Positions 34,283 to 42,432 of a stretch of DNA of 64,000 nucleotides are shown here, piece by piece. This DNA comes from an uncultured Bacilli bacterium (GTDB lineage Bacteria > Bacillota_I > Bacilli_A > RF39 > UBA660), in the NCBI GenBank assembly GCA_934096125.1, contig CAKOLB010000001.1, positions 1-64,000 of the forward strand, written 5' to 3'. The notes below the pieces were generated by a model. The model made no database searches. It was not told the DNA's origin and worked only from the letters and a program-made list of their open reading frames with translations. Position numbers and translations under genes: made by a program. Every line of letters starts with the position of its first letter. The first letter of the stretch is position 1.

Positions 34283-34378
34283 TTAAAAAGTTTTATTCTT
34301 TTCTTTATATTCTTTAATAGCTTTTTTTATCAAATATTCTATTTCTTTATTAACACTTCGCAAGTGATCTTCGGCCAT
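34283..34378 (-). pseudogene. C-terminal remnant of a ribbon-helix-helix protein
   Basis: On the minus strand MAEDHLRSVNKEIEYLIKKA and a Lys-rich tail (31 codons) match the second helix of CopG/Arc-like proteins whose N-terminal strand is missing. The rest of the gap to trmB (34379-34490) holds no gene. Probably debris. Confidence 0.4.
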
Positions 34379-34490
34379 TATTTTTATTTGTATTAACAAG
34401 TATTAATTCATCTACACTTTTTAAAATTCCTCTTTCTTCATATATATCAATTTGATATAAAATTTTTTATACTAAATTTTGAAAAACAAA

Positions 34491-34515
34491 AAAACAACTT
34501 GAAAATGTTGCTTTT
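34491..34515 (-). terminator. Terminator of trmB
   Basis: On the minus strand GCAACATTTTCAAGTTG folds to a 5-bp stem and is followed by TTTTTTT. Confidence 0.6.
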
Positions 34516-34516
34516 C

Positions 34517-35158
34517 TTAATTTTTAAAAGATGCATCTAAATAATATATAGCTCTATCATCTTCCTTTTCATAGTTAGCTTCAAAATCGGTTAAACAGTT
34601 TGGTATTTCTCTTTCATCATTATGTAAGTCTAAACTAACCTTATCAAAGGTATACCAGTAATTACTTAAAGCTTCTAAAGAGTAGGCAAATAGCCCTTTA
34701 TTATCTGTCTTTAAAATGATATGTTTATTTTTCTTAAATATTTTATCATAAAGTTTTAAATAACTAGGATGGGTAAAACGGTTCTTTTCGTCCCTTTTTT
34801 TCGGCCATGGTTCAGAAAACGTTAGATATATGGTGGTAACTTCTTTTCCAAAAACTTGGTCAAGCATTCTAGCATCCATATTTATAAGACGTAAGTTTTT
34901 TAAGGTTTCACTTTTTAATTTCTCGCAGGCTGCAACCATTTGAGAAGCATAAAGTTCAATTCCAATAAAGTTGATATTTGGATATTTCTTTGCCATTTCA
35001 ATAATAAATCTTCCTCTTCCCATACCAAGCTCAATTGCAATTGGATTTTTATTAGCAAATAAATCATGCCATTTATTTTTATACCTTTTTGGGTCATTAA
35101 TAAAGTAAGGACTTTTGCTAATTATTTCATCTGCATTTTTTATTACATTGTACTTCAT
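34517..35158 (-). CDS. trmB: tRNA (guanine-N7)-methyltransferase TrmB
   Basis: 213 residues. The SAM site is AIELGMGRGRFIIEMA (about 38-53), and FSEPWPKKRDEKNRF is the TrmB signature (usually PDPWPKKRHHKRR). Methylates G46 in tRNA. Single gene on the minus strand between plus-strand operons. Confidence 0.93.
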   Translation of the reverse strand: MKYNVIKNADEIISKSPYFINDPKRYKNKWHDLFANKNPIAIELGMGRGRFIIEMAKKYPNINFIGIELYASQMVAACEKLKSETLKNLRLINMDARMLDQVFGKEVTTIYLTFSEPWPKKRDEKNRFTHPSYLKLYDKIFKKNKHIILKTDNKGLFAYSLEALSNYWYTFDKVSLDLHNDEREIPNCLTDFEANYEKEDDRAIYYLDASFKN

Positions 35159-35224
35159 AATTTCCTTCCCTTCGTTACCAGCATTATAACACGAACCAAA
35201 GCCTTAAAACAACACCAATATTGA

Positions 35225-35253
35225 TTGTCATGACTTTAAAACTATGATAAGAT
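35225..35253 (+). promoter_or_regulatory. Promoter of the obg-ruvA-pilin-spoVID operon
   Basis: TTGTCA (35225-35230), 17 nt, TAAGAT (35248-35253), 25 bp before obg. Confidence 0.6.
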
Positions 35254-35277
35254 AAATGTGACTAATGAGGTGATATT

Positions 35278-36543
35278 ATGTTTGTCGATGAACTAGTATT
35301 AAAATTAAAAGCTGGAGATGGAGGAAGCGGATGTACTTCCTTTCGCCGAGAAAAATATGTTCCTATGGGAGGGCCAGATGGTGGAAATGGCGGTCGTGGT
35401 GCTAGTATTGTTTTTGTAACAGATAAAGGGCTAAAGACTTTGATTGATTTAAGCTACAAAAAAATAGTTAAAGCTCCAAAAGGGGAAAATGGCAAAGGCT
35501 CAAACAAATATGGTAAAAATGCCGAAGATTTAATAATTAAAGTGCCAATGGGAACTACTATATATAATAAGGAAACAAATGAAGTACTTGCCGATTTAAT
35601 CGAAGAGGATGAAAAGTTTATTGTTGCTCGTGGTGGTCGAGGGGGCCGTGGAAATAAAGCTTTTGCAACTCATGATTATCCGGCACCAAAGTTCAGTGAA
35701 AATGGAGAACCTGGGGAAGAGGTTGAAGTTCGTCTTGAACTAAAGATGCTAGCTGATGTTGGACTTGTTGGCATGCCAAGTGTAGGAAAATCAACTCTTT
35801 TATCAGTAATTTCCGCATCCAAGCCCAAAATTGCCGCTTATCACTTTACAACTCTAAACCCAAATCTTGGGGTTATCAACTTAAAAAATGGTCACAAATT
35901 CGTTATGGCAGACCTACCTGGTCTTATTAAAGGTGCTAAAGATGGAACCGGTCTTGGTATTGAATTTTTACGTCATGCGATGCGAACTAAAGTCTTAGCT
36001 CACGTAATAGATATGGGAGCAAGCGAAGGGAGAAATCCGATAGAAGACTATGAAATAATTAGAAGTGAAATAGTAAGTTATAACCGCGTTTTAAAGGAAA
36101 AAACAGAAGTTGTTATTGCTACTAAAATGGATTTACCGGCAGCCCAAGATAACTTAAAAAAATTTCAAGCAAAATATAAAGACTTACAAATTTTTCCAAT
36201 TAGTTGTTATGAAAACTCTGGCATTGAAGAGATGTTAAATGGCTTATATAACGCTATTGAAAATGCCCCTGATGTACCTTTATATCCTGAAGAAACATTC
36301 AAAGTCTATAATTTTGTTGACATGAAAGGCTATAATATTACGAAAGATGGCGATGTATGGGTTGTAAGTGGCAAAGAAATAGAAACTCTTTTAAAAATGA
36401 CAAAGTTTAATGAAAGTGAAGGCGTTTTAAGATTTGCTCGAAAATTTAAAGGTATGGGTATTGAAGATGAACTAGAAAAACTAGGAGCTAAACCTGGTGA
36501 TGACGTTCAAATATTAGATTATATGTTTACATTTAAAGGTTAG
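35278..36543 (+). CDS. obg: Ribosome-assembly GTPase Obg (CgtA)
   Basis: 421 residues: Gly-rich Obg fold (about 1-157, with GGPDGGNGGRGASIVF), GTPase domain (G1 GMPSVGKSTLL, G3 DLPGL, G4 TKMD where NKxD is usual), and a C-terminal OCT domain (about 345-421). Acts in 50S assembly and, in Bacillus, in stress and sporulation initiation. In Bacillus too, obg lies close to ruvA and the sporulation genes spoVID-ysxE. Confidence 0.96.
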   Translation: MFVDELVLKLKAGDGGSGCTSFRREKYVPMGGPDGGNGGRGASIVFVTDKGLKTLIDLSYKKIVKAPKGENGKGSNKYGKNAEDLIIKVPMGTTIYNKETNEVLADLIEEDEKFIVARGGRGGRGNKAFATHDYPAPKFSENGEPGEEVEVRLELKMLADVGLVGMPSVGKSTLLSVISASKPKIAAYHFTTLNPNLGVINLKNGHKFVMADLPGLIKGAKDGTGLGIEFLRHAMRTKVLAHVIDMGASEGRNPIEDYEIIRSEIVSYNRVLKEKTEVVIATKMDLPAAQDNLKKFQAKYKDLQIFPISCYENSGIEEMLNGLYNAIENAPDVPLYPEETFKVYNFVDMKGYNITKDGDVWVVSGKEIETLLKMTKFNESEGVLRFARKFKGMGIEDELEKLGAKPGDDVQILDYMFTFKG

Positions 36544-36551
36544 GAGGCATT

Positions 36552-37109
36552 ATGTATAATTATTTTTGTGGTAAAGTAACAGAACTTGGTAATAACTATA
36601 TATGTTTAGAAGTTCAAAATATTGGTTATAATATCTTTGTATCAAATCCATATAGTTTTGAAATTGGAAAAGAATACAAAATATATGTATATAACAAAAT
36701 TAGTGAAGATGAATATAGCTTATATGGCTTTAAAGAAAAAATTGAGTATAGCTTATTTATTAGATTGATAAGTGTTAAAGGCCTAGGACCGAAGCTTGCC
36801 CTTCCTATTTTAGCAACTGGCTCTATTAATGGTATTATTGATGCTATCGATAGAGAAAATATTCTTTATTTAACGAAGTTTCCTAAAATAGGGGAAAAGC
36901 TTGCTAAACAGATAATATTAGATTTAAAAGGCAAAATAGATATTGAGCTTAGCGATGAAGAGCAAAAAGATACAACAGAAGACTTAATAGAAACTTTAGA
37001 AGCCCTTGGCTACAAAAAAGCTGAGATAAAGAAAGTAATTGGCCAAGTTGATAAGCAAGCTTCCTTAGAATCTCAAGTAAAAGAAGCCTTAAAACTAATG
37101 CTAAGCTAA
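36552..37109 (+). CDS. ruvA: Holliday junction DNA helicase subunit RuvA
   Basis: 185 residues: an N-terminal OB fold (FCGKVTELGNNYICLEVQNIGY), tandem helix-hairpin-helix motifs (VKGLGPKLALPIL; FPKIGEKLAKQIILDLKGK) and a C-terminal RuvB-interacting three-helix domain (TEDLIETLEALGYKKAEIKKV). Binds four-way junctions. Its partner RuvB is encoded at 17976. Confidence 0.95.
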   Translation: MYNYFCGKVTELGNNYICLEVQNIGYNIFVSNPYSFEIGKEYKIYVYNKISEDEYSLYGFKEKIEYSLFIRLISVKGLGPKLALPILATGSINGIIDAIDRENILYLTKFPKIGEKLAKQIILDLKGKIDIELSDEEQKDTTEDLIETLEALGYKKAEIKKVIGQVDKQASLESQVKEALKLMLS

Positions 37110-37118
37110 GGAGGACTT

Positions 37119-37535
37119 ATGAATAATAAAGGATTTACACTAGTTGAAATACTTGCGGTACTTATGATTACTATTATTATTACTAGTATTTCTTTCGCGG
37201 GAATTGGCGTTTTAAACAAAAATATTCATCAAAATATGTATGAGGAAACTGTAGCATTAATTGAAACTAGTGCCATAAGATATGGAGAAGACCATCAAAA
37301 TAAGTTAAATACATCCTGCACAGTTGATGGAAGTGCGCAAAACAAATGTGGTAGTATCACTGTGCAAACTCTTATTGATGCTGGCTACATTAGTACAAAG
37401 AAGAAAAATGATGCCGGAGAAGCAGTTTTAATTGATGAACGAAAAAAAGAGGAAGATGAAAATTATTACCTAAATTCTAAAACTGTTTATATTTATTTAG
37501 AAAATGATATCGTCTATAGCAAATATGTAGAATAA
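37119..37535 (+). CDS. Type IV pseudopilin (ComGC-like)
   Basis: 138 residues. MNNKGFTLVEILAVLMITII is a class III signal: cleavage after Gly-5 exposes a methylated Phe, with Glu at +5 and a long hydrophobic helix. The globular part has a Cys pair (SCTVDGSAQNKCGS) likely forming a disulfide. Substrate of PilD (62000). It is 9 bp after ruvA and probably in the obg operon. Likely a major or minor pilin of the DNA-uptake pilus. Confidence 0.9.
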   Translation: MNNKGFTLVEILAVLMITIIITSISFAGIGVLNKNIHQNMYEETVALIETSAIRYGEDHQNKLNTSCTVDGSAQNKCGSITVQTLIDAGYISTKKKNDAGEAVLIDERKKEEDENYYLNSKTVYIYLENDIVYSKYVE

Positions 37536-37575
37536 TAATCATTTAGTTTCATATATTGTTGTAGGAGGCTTACAT

Positions 37576-38235
37576 ATGAAACTAAATATTCCCTTTCAAA
37601 AGGACGTTAAATTTACAACCCCAGTTGCAGATATTTTAAGTATTTCTCTAGAACATGATTACACAGTCAACGATAAAGAAATACTTGGTAATTTTACCAT
37701 TTTCGGAGATTATAAAACCCATGAGGTAAGTGTGGATAAAAAAAGATTTGAGTTTGTTTTACCCTTTAGTGTTAATATCGAGGATAGAATTGATAAAGAT
37801 AGCATCGATTTAGAAATTGATAATTTTACTTATTCTTTAAAAAAGGATGATACTTTATCTGTTAATATTGATTACATTATCACTGGCGAAGAAAAAAATA
37901 TTATTTTTGAAAAACCAGAAGAAACAAGTTTGGAAGATATTATTACCGAGATAGATAGAGAGGAAAATGAAAAAGAAAATACACCGGCAGATACAAAAGA
38001 AGAAAACCAAGAAGAAAGAGAAGTTTTGGAAGAGACTAAAGAAAATATTATCACGGAATTAAAAGATGAAGAAGAATCTTTTGTAACTTATCATGTCCAT
38101 GTTGTAAAAGAAGTGGATACTGTGGAAAGCATTTGCCACAAATACAATATTACACAAATGCTTCTAGGCTCTTATAATGACTTAAATTCTTTTAAGCCGG
38201 GCGAAAAACTGATTATTCCTGAGGAAGATGAATAA
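37576..38235 (+). CDS. spoVID: SpoVID-like spore-coat assembly protein with LysM domain
   Basis: 219 residues; AGGAGG precedes ATG 37576. The N-terminal beta-rich domain (about 1-115) contains VADILSISLEHDYTV and ILGNFTIFGDYK, matching the SpoVID N-terminal pattern; then a Glu-rich linker (about 118-165) and a C-terminal LysM (YHVHVVKEVDTVESICHKYN ... PGEKLIIPEE). In Bacillus SpoVID guides encasement of the spore by coat proteins. Position directly before a YsxE-like gene repeats the Bacillus spoVID-ysxE pair, which strengthens the call. Confidence 0.75.
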   Translation: MKLNIPFQKDVKFTTPVADILSISLEHDYTVNDKEILGNFTIFGDYKTHEVSVDKKRFEFVLPFSVNIEDRIDKDSIDLEIDNFTYSLKKDDTLSVNIDYIITGEEKNIIFEKPEETSLEDIITEIDREENEKENTPADTKEENQEEREVLEETKENIITELKDEEESFVTYHVHVVKEVDTVESICHKYNITQMLLGSYNDLNSFKPGEKLIIPEEDE

Positions 38236-39124
38236 AAGTATTGAAGTATTAAAATCGATATATAAACCATATAGATATACAATCAAAGGCAAAAGTACTA
38301 TTTTGGAAACAACAAGTGGCCAGTTTGTTATCAAAGAAAAGAAAAAGGATATCAAAAGTCTTTATGCTTACCTTTCAAGTCGCGGATTTACAAGCTTTCC
38401 TAAACTAGTTGATGCTTCTAGAAAAGATGTTTATGTCTATGAATATATTTCTGATTTTCCTATCCCTAAAGAACAAAAATGTAATGATTTAGTGACATTA
38501 TTAGCTAGTCTTCATAATAAGACTAGTTATTTTAAAGAAGTAAGTATTGATAAGTATAAAGAAATATATGAAAATATATTAAATAACATAAATTATTTAA
38601 AAAATTATTTTGAAACGTACTTTGATAAATCTTTCTTAGAAGAATATCCAAAGCCATCTTCACTTGCGTTTATGCAAAATTTCACTAAAATTCGTAATAA
38701 TTTAAACTTTGCTAAAAACGAGCTTGAAAGTTGGTTTAATATCGTGCAAGATGAAACTAAAATTAGAGTTGCCTTAGTGCATAATAACTTATGCTTAAAT
38801 CATTATTTAAAGGATGAAGAGGAAGCTTTAATCAGCTGGGATAACTTTGTTACTGACACTCCAGTCTTAGATTTAGTTAAGCTTTACCAAAATGAGTGGG
38901 AAAACCTAGATTTTGCAGAAACTCTCCATACTTACATGTATCGCTTTCCACTTCTAGACTATGAAAAAAAACTTTTCTTCATTTTAATATCTCTTCCACC
39001 AAAGTTTGAAGAAAAAGAAACAGAATTTAAAACTAGTAGGGAAGTAAGTAAACTATTAGATTATGTATATAAAACCGAAAAATTAATAAGGCCATATTAT
39101 ACGGAGCATAAAGAAGAAGAATAA
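38228..39124 (+). CDS. ysxE: YsxE/CotS-like spore coat protein, kinase fold
   Basis: 298 residues overlapping the SpoVID-like gene by 8 nt. An aminoglycoside-phosphotransferase-like fold is suggested by GQFVIKEKKKD (N-lobe Lys), LASLHN, and VALVHNNLCLNHYL (catalytic loop; the usual HGD is HNN here) followed by ISWDNFVTDTPVLDL (DFG-like WDN). Coat proteins CotS, CotI, YutH and YsxE share this fold. The replacement of catalytic Asp by Asn suggests a non-catalytic role. Confidence 0.7.
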   Translation: MNKSIEVLKSIYKPYRYTIKGKSTILETTSGQFVIKEKKKDIKSLYAYLSSRGFTSFPKLVDASRKDVYVYEYISDFPIPKEQKCNDLVTLLASLHNKTSYFKEVSIDKYKEIYENILNNINYLKNYFETYFDKSFLEEYPKPSSLAFMQNFTKIRNNLNFAKNELESWFNIVQDETKIRVALVHNNLCLNHYLKDEEEALISWDNFVTDTPVLDLVKLYQNEWENLDFAETLHTYMYRFPLLDYEKKLFFILISLPPKFEEKETEFKTSREVSKLLDYVYKTEKLIRPYYTEHKEEE

Positions 39125-39259
39125 ACTAATTTCAAGTAGTAAAACAAATATATTCCATCTAAATGGTAAAATCAAGGTAATAATAGCTTGATAAAATATC
39201 AGTATACCCAAAATGAATAAAATAATAACACTTAGTCCATTGTTAAATGGTCTTTTCAT
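39083..39259 (-). CDS. Small two-helix membrane protein
   Basis: 58 residues from ATG 39259, with GGTGAG just upstream and a TATAAT-like box near 39280 on the minus strand. Two hydrophobic segments (SVIILFILGILIFYQAIITL and FVLLLEISLFFFFMLRII). It overlaps the end of the ysxE-like gene tail to tail by 42 nt. Codon choice looks like a real gene; no family recognised. It could still be a chance ORF. Confidence 0.45.
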   Translation of the reverse strand: MKRPFNNGLSVIILFILGILIFYQAIITLILPFRWNIFVLLLEISLFFFFMLRIIWPY

Positions 39260-39301
39260 TCTTCTCACCAATATATTATATGATAAAGCTTGGGGTAGTG
39301 G

Positions 39302-39330
39302 TTGCTTTTCATATTTTTTTTTGATATCAT
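39302..39330 (+). promoter_or_regulatory. Promoter of the three-gene pilin-like operon
   Basis: TTGCTT (39302-39307), 17 nt, TATCAT (39325-39330), 27 bp before ATG 39358. Confidence 0.5.
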
Positions 39331-39357
39331 TTAAACATAATAAAGGGATATGATGTT

Positions 39358-40836
39358 ATGAATAAAAAGGGTTTTGCTTTCATTGAAACAGTGGTAACAA
39401 TTGCTATTTTATGCACCTCGCTTATACTTATATATAACTCTTACAGTAGTTTTTTTACCGATGAAAATAATAGATTATATTATGATGACCCAGCATATAT
39501 TTATAGAACTAGCCAGATTCGTACATTTTTAACCCAACACACCAGTATCAATATCTTAAAAAACATTGCCTTTGACTCTAGTTATATTGAAGCAATTGGG
39601 CCTAGTTATAGTGCTATATACAGTGAAGAAAATATTAGTGATGAGATAAATAAATCCTTCGAAAATATCTTTAATTCATTTGATGTAAGCGAGCTTTATG
39701 TCGTTGATACTAGTCTTTTTACAGAGGAAGATAGTGAAAAATATCAAAATTCTTTTTCGAATGTCCCTGATGATATCAAAAGGTATTTAAATACCTTAAG
39801 TGTGAAAAGTTCTGAATACATATTAGTAGCAGTTTATAAAGAAACTTATCAAAACTCGGAGTTTAACAAGTGTTTCGATGGTGATAATAATTGCCATACT
39901 TATTATGCTTATATTAGTTTGAGCTTGCAAGATGAAGAAGTGGCAGACCCTAAAAACTTTGCAGATTATCTCATTGAAGATGTTTATAAAGGTATTCAAG
40001 GTAATAATAACATATATTATCACAACGGAACCTTATCTGGAGATATTAAAGATTATTCTTATCGATATTCCGGTGCCGATGAGGAGGTAAATAATTATGT
40101 ATGTTTTGGTTCAGATGAAAAGAAGTGTCCCGAAGATAATTTGTATAGAATACTAGGTGTGTTTGATAAAAGAGTAAAACTTATCAAAAGTAGCCCCGCA
40201 AAAAGTAATTTACTTGGAACAGATGGAGAATATCACAGTGGCAACAACTACCGGTATTCTTCTGAAATAATGGGAGAAGATATTAGTTGGTATGGTAACA
40301 ACAATTGGGCAGAAAGCAAGCTAAATACTATTAACCTAAATACGAATTTTTTAAATAATATTGGCTCGACTTGGGCCAGTAAAATTGATACAAATACTTG
40401 GCTTACTGGTGGTAACAGGGATGAAAGAATAACTCAAGTAACCCCACTAGAATCTTATAATGCAGAAATGATATCTCCATGCGAAAGAAAAACATATACA
40501 TCCAAAATAGGCCTTAGCTATGTAAACGATTTAAGTTACGCTATGGACCCAAAATATTGGACTTTGACTACGCTAAGTAATTATGATACATATAAAAAAT
40601 ATAATTGGTATAGTACATTTTATGCCCATTTTAGCATTACAAGTTATACATATGAATGTACAGAGGGAAATAGGACTTATCACTATACACCATCATTTGT
40701 ATATATTATTTCTGATCATCCTTACTATGACCGAGCTATTGACGAAAAAATAATATATCCTGTTTTCTATCTTCTATCAAGTATCGAAAAAACTAAAGGT
40801 GATGGCACTAAAATAAATCCATATCGCATAAACTAA
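39358..40836 (+). CDS. Large pilin-like protein with a C-terminal ectodomain
   Basis: 492 residues. MNKKGFAFIETVVTIAILCT is a prepilin signal (Gly-5/Phe, Glu at +5). After about 200 residues of unique sequence comes a domain shared with the next gene: GIQGNNNIYYH, YRYSGAD, YVCFGSDEKKCPEDNLYRI, KSNLLGTDGEY, INLNTNFLNNIGSTWASKI, then a divergent Tyr-rich C-terminus ending GDGTKINPYRIN. Its shape, a pilin helix bearing a large tip-like domain, suits a minor pilin at the pilus tip. The last 30-odd bases and the ribosome site of the next gene are nearly repeated at the end of 41859. Confidence 0.8.
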   Translation: MNKKGFAFIETVVTIAILCTSLILIYNSYSSFFTDENNRLYYDDPAYIYRTSQIRTFLTQHTSINILKNIAFDSSYIEAIGPSYSAIYSEENISDEINKSFENIFNSFDVSELYVVDTSLFTEEDSEKYQNSFSNVPDDIKRYLNTLSVKSSEYILVAVYKETYQNSEFNKCFDGDNNCHTYYAYISLSLQDEEVADPKNFADYLIEDVYKGIQGNNNIYYHNGTLSGDIKDYSYRYSGADEEVNNYVCFGSDEKKCPEDNLYRILGVFDKRVKLIKSSPAKSNLLGTDGEYHSGNNYRYSSEIMGEDISWYGNNNWAESKLNTINLNTNFLNNIGSTWASKIDTNTWLTGGNRDERITQVTPLESYNAEMISPCERKTYTSKIGLSYVNDLSYAMDPKYWTLTTLSNYDTYKKYNWYSTFYAHFSITSYTYECTEGNRTYHYTPSFVYIISDHPYYDRAIDEKIIYPVFYLLSSIEKTKGDGTKINPYRIN

Positions 40837-40848
40837 GGAGGTGATTTA

Positions 40849-41859
40849 ATGAACAATAAAGGTTTTATGTCTGTAACAATGATTTATTCTTTTTTTCTCG
40901 TCTTTTTAATGATTTTACTTTTGATGATGAGTGAAAGTGTTAGCGAAAAAATATCTTTAAATAAAATAAAAAACAGTATCAAAAATGATGTGGCTGAAGT
41001 AACTTTATCAGAGTATATTCAAAATTTATACACAGGCACTCAAGGTGAGAATAATCTTTATTACCATGATGCCTCTTTAACCAATGGAGCAGAGGATAAT
41101 TCTTATCGCTACTCAGGAGCTGATCCCGACAATTATGTATGTTTTGGAAGTGATGAAAGTCCGTGCCTCGAAGATAATTTATACCGTATAATTTATGTCA
41201 AGGAAGGTCAAGTGAAACTTATTAAAGCCACAGTTGCTAATAAGAATTTACTTGGAATGAATGGAGATTACACTTCAAATACGGTTTATAGATGGAATTA
41301 CAAAGCAGACACAACAATAAATAAAGGTCAAGGTTCAAATGACTGGGGTACAAGTTTACTAAATAAAATAAATTTAAATACTAATTATATAGACAAAATT
41401 GGTGAAACTTGGGCAAGTAAAATAGCAACAACTGAGTGGCAAGTAGGTGGTACAGATTGGTCAAATGTTTCGATCGCGGGAATAAAAAATTTGTATTTAA
41501 AAGAAATGACAACAAATGCAAGTGCTACTTATAGTGCCAAAATAGGTTTAATGTATGCAAGTGACTACGGGTTTGCTACAAGTCAAAAATATTGGGGCTT
41601 ACCAGGATATAAATATAATTCCAATGATATAAGAAAGGGGAAAAATGAAAACTGGCTATATACTGGTAATTATGAATGGACCATTACTCGGAATTCGAGT
41701 GATGCGTATGATGTGCTTCTTGTGTACTATACTGGGGAGATAAGTAACGCATTTGCATCATATTCGAATAATGTGGTCCGCCCTGTGTTCAATCTTCAAT
41801 CTTCAGTAACTTATAAATCAGGTGATGGCACTAAAATAAATCCATATCGTATAAACTAG
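40849..41859 (+). CDS. Pilin-like protein with hypervariable C-terminal domain
   Basis: 336 residues. MNNKGFMSVTMIYSFFLVFL resembles a prepilin signal but lacks Glu at +5. The ectodomain repeats the neighbour's scaffold (TGTQGENNLYYH, YRYSGAD, YVCFGSDESPCLEDNLYRI, NLLGMNGDY, INLNTNYIDKIGETWASKI) and ends in a segment of the kind found in C-type-lectin-like/DUF6273 tails: ENWLYTGNYEWTI, a variable core, VVRPVFNL, GDGTKINPYRIN. The core (41686-41787) differs strongly from the second copy at 7510-7608 while flanks agree. Probably a displayed binding protein whose tip is diversified; ligand unknown. Confidence 0.78.
   Translation: MNNKGFMSVTMIYSFFLVFLMILLLMMSESVSEKISLNKIKNSIKNDVAEVTLSEYIQNLYTGTQGENNLYYHDASLTNGAEDNSYRYSGADPDNYVCFGSDESPCLEDNLYRIIYVKEGQVKLIKATVANKNLLGMNGDYTSNTVYRWNYKADTTINKGQGSNDWGTSLLNKINLNTNYIDKIGETWASKIATTEWQVGGTDWSNVSIAGIKNLYLKEMTTNASATYSAKIGLMYASDYGFATSQKYWGLPGYKYNSNDIRKGKNENWLYTGNYEWTITRNSSDAYDVLLVYYTGEISNAFASYSNNVVRPVFNLQSSVTYKSGDGTKINPYRIN
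41686..41787 (+). other. Hypervariable segment (candidate diversified region)
   Basis: 102 nt, about 44% GC by hand count, within a much more AT-rich gene. Flanked 5' by 39 nt with one mismatch to 7471-7509, and 3' by GTGGTCCG-CCTGTGTT, nearly the same in both copies. Inside, codons such as TCG, GCG, GTG, ACT-GGG stay fixed while many others change freely. Confidence 0.6.
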
Positions 41860-41871
41860 GGAGGTGAATTA

Positions 41872-42432
41872 ATGAATAAGAAAGGAACATCAATATTAGA
41901 ACTAATTATCAGTATTGCCTTAATATCTCTAACGCTTCTTTTTTTAGTAAGGCTAATTGTAGATATAAATAATAAAGAAACAAATAGTTCTTATACTAAA
42001 GAAAATAGCATTAATCGGGCAGAAATAATAAGAGCTATAGAAAGTGATATTACAAATAAAGAATTACAAGAGATAAAAGATTTAAGTACAGATGGTACGC
42101 TTGTCTTTAGCTTTATCTTTAGCGACAAAACAAAAAGCCTTTTAAGCAGTACCAAAGATACCTTGAGCTATACAAACTCTAGTGGCAAAAAACGTAAGTG
42201 GACTATCAAAGGAGGAACTATATATACTGATAAAGCATCTTGCATCATTAGCAAAGATAATAAGGATGCAGAAAAAAAGTTTTATACTTTAGTAATTAAT
42301 ATAGAGATAAATAATAAAAATGAAAAAAATACCCATGAAAACAATAATCCAATTGATGATATCACAATAAATTATCTTGGAAATAGTAACATCTTTCAAA
42401 GTAACATTACATGTCTAGGCTATAAGTGTTAA
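41872..42432 (+). CDS. Pilin-like minor pseudopilin
   Basis: 186 residues. MNKKGTSILELIISIALISL is a prepilin signal (Gly-5, Glu at +5), followed by a globular domain ending in a Cys-containing tail (NITCLGYKC). It resembles ComGF/PilW-type minor pilins in layout. It is 12 bp after the hypervariable pilin-like gene. Its 3' end overlaps the convergent ylbJ by 18 nt. Confidence 0.8.
   Translation: MNKKGTSILELIISIALISLTLLFLVRLIVDINNKETNSSYTKENSINRAEIIRAIESDITNKELQEIKDLSTDGTLVFSFIFSDKTKSLLSSTKDTLSYTNSSGKKRKWTIKGGTIYTDKASCIISKDNKDAEKKFYTLVINIEINNKNEKNTHENNNPIDDITINYLGNSNIFQSNITCLGYKC

Noticed and set aside
39358..40836. Third variable copy at the end of the first large pilin-like gene
   Set aside because: Its C-terminus ends in the same GDGTKINPYRIN tail but lacks the GC rise and the conserved flanks around the core.
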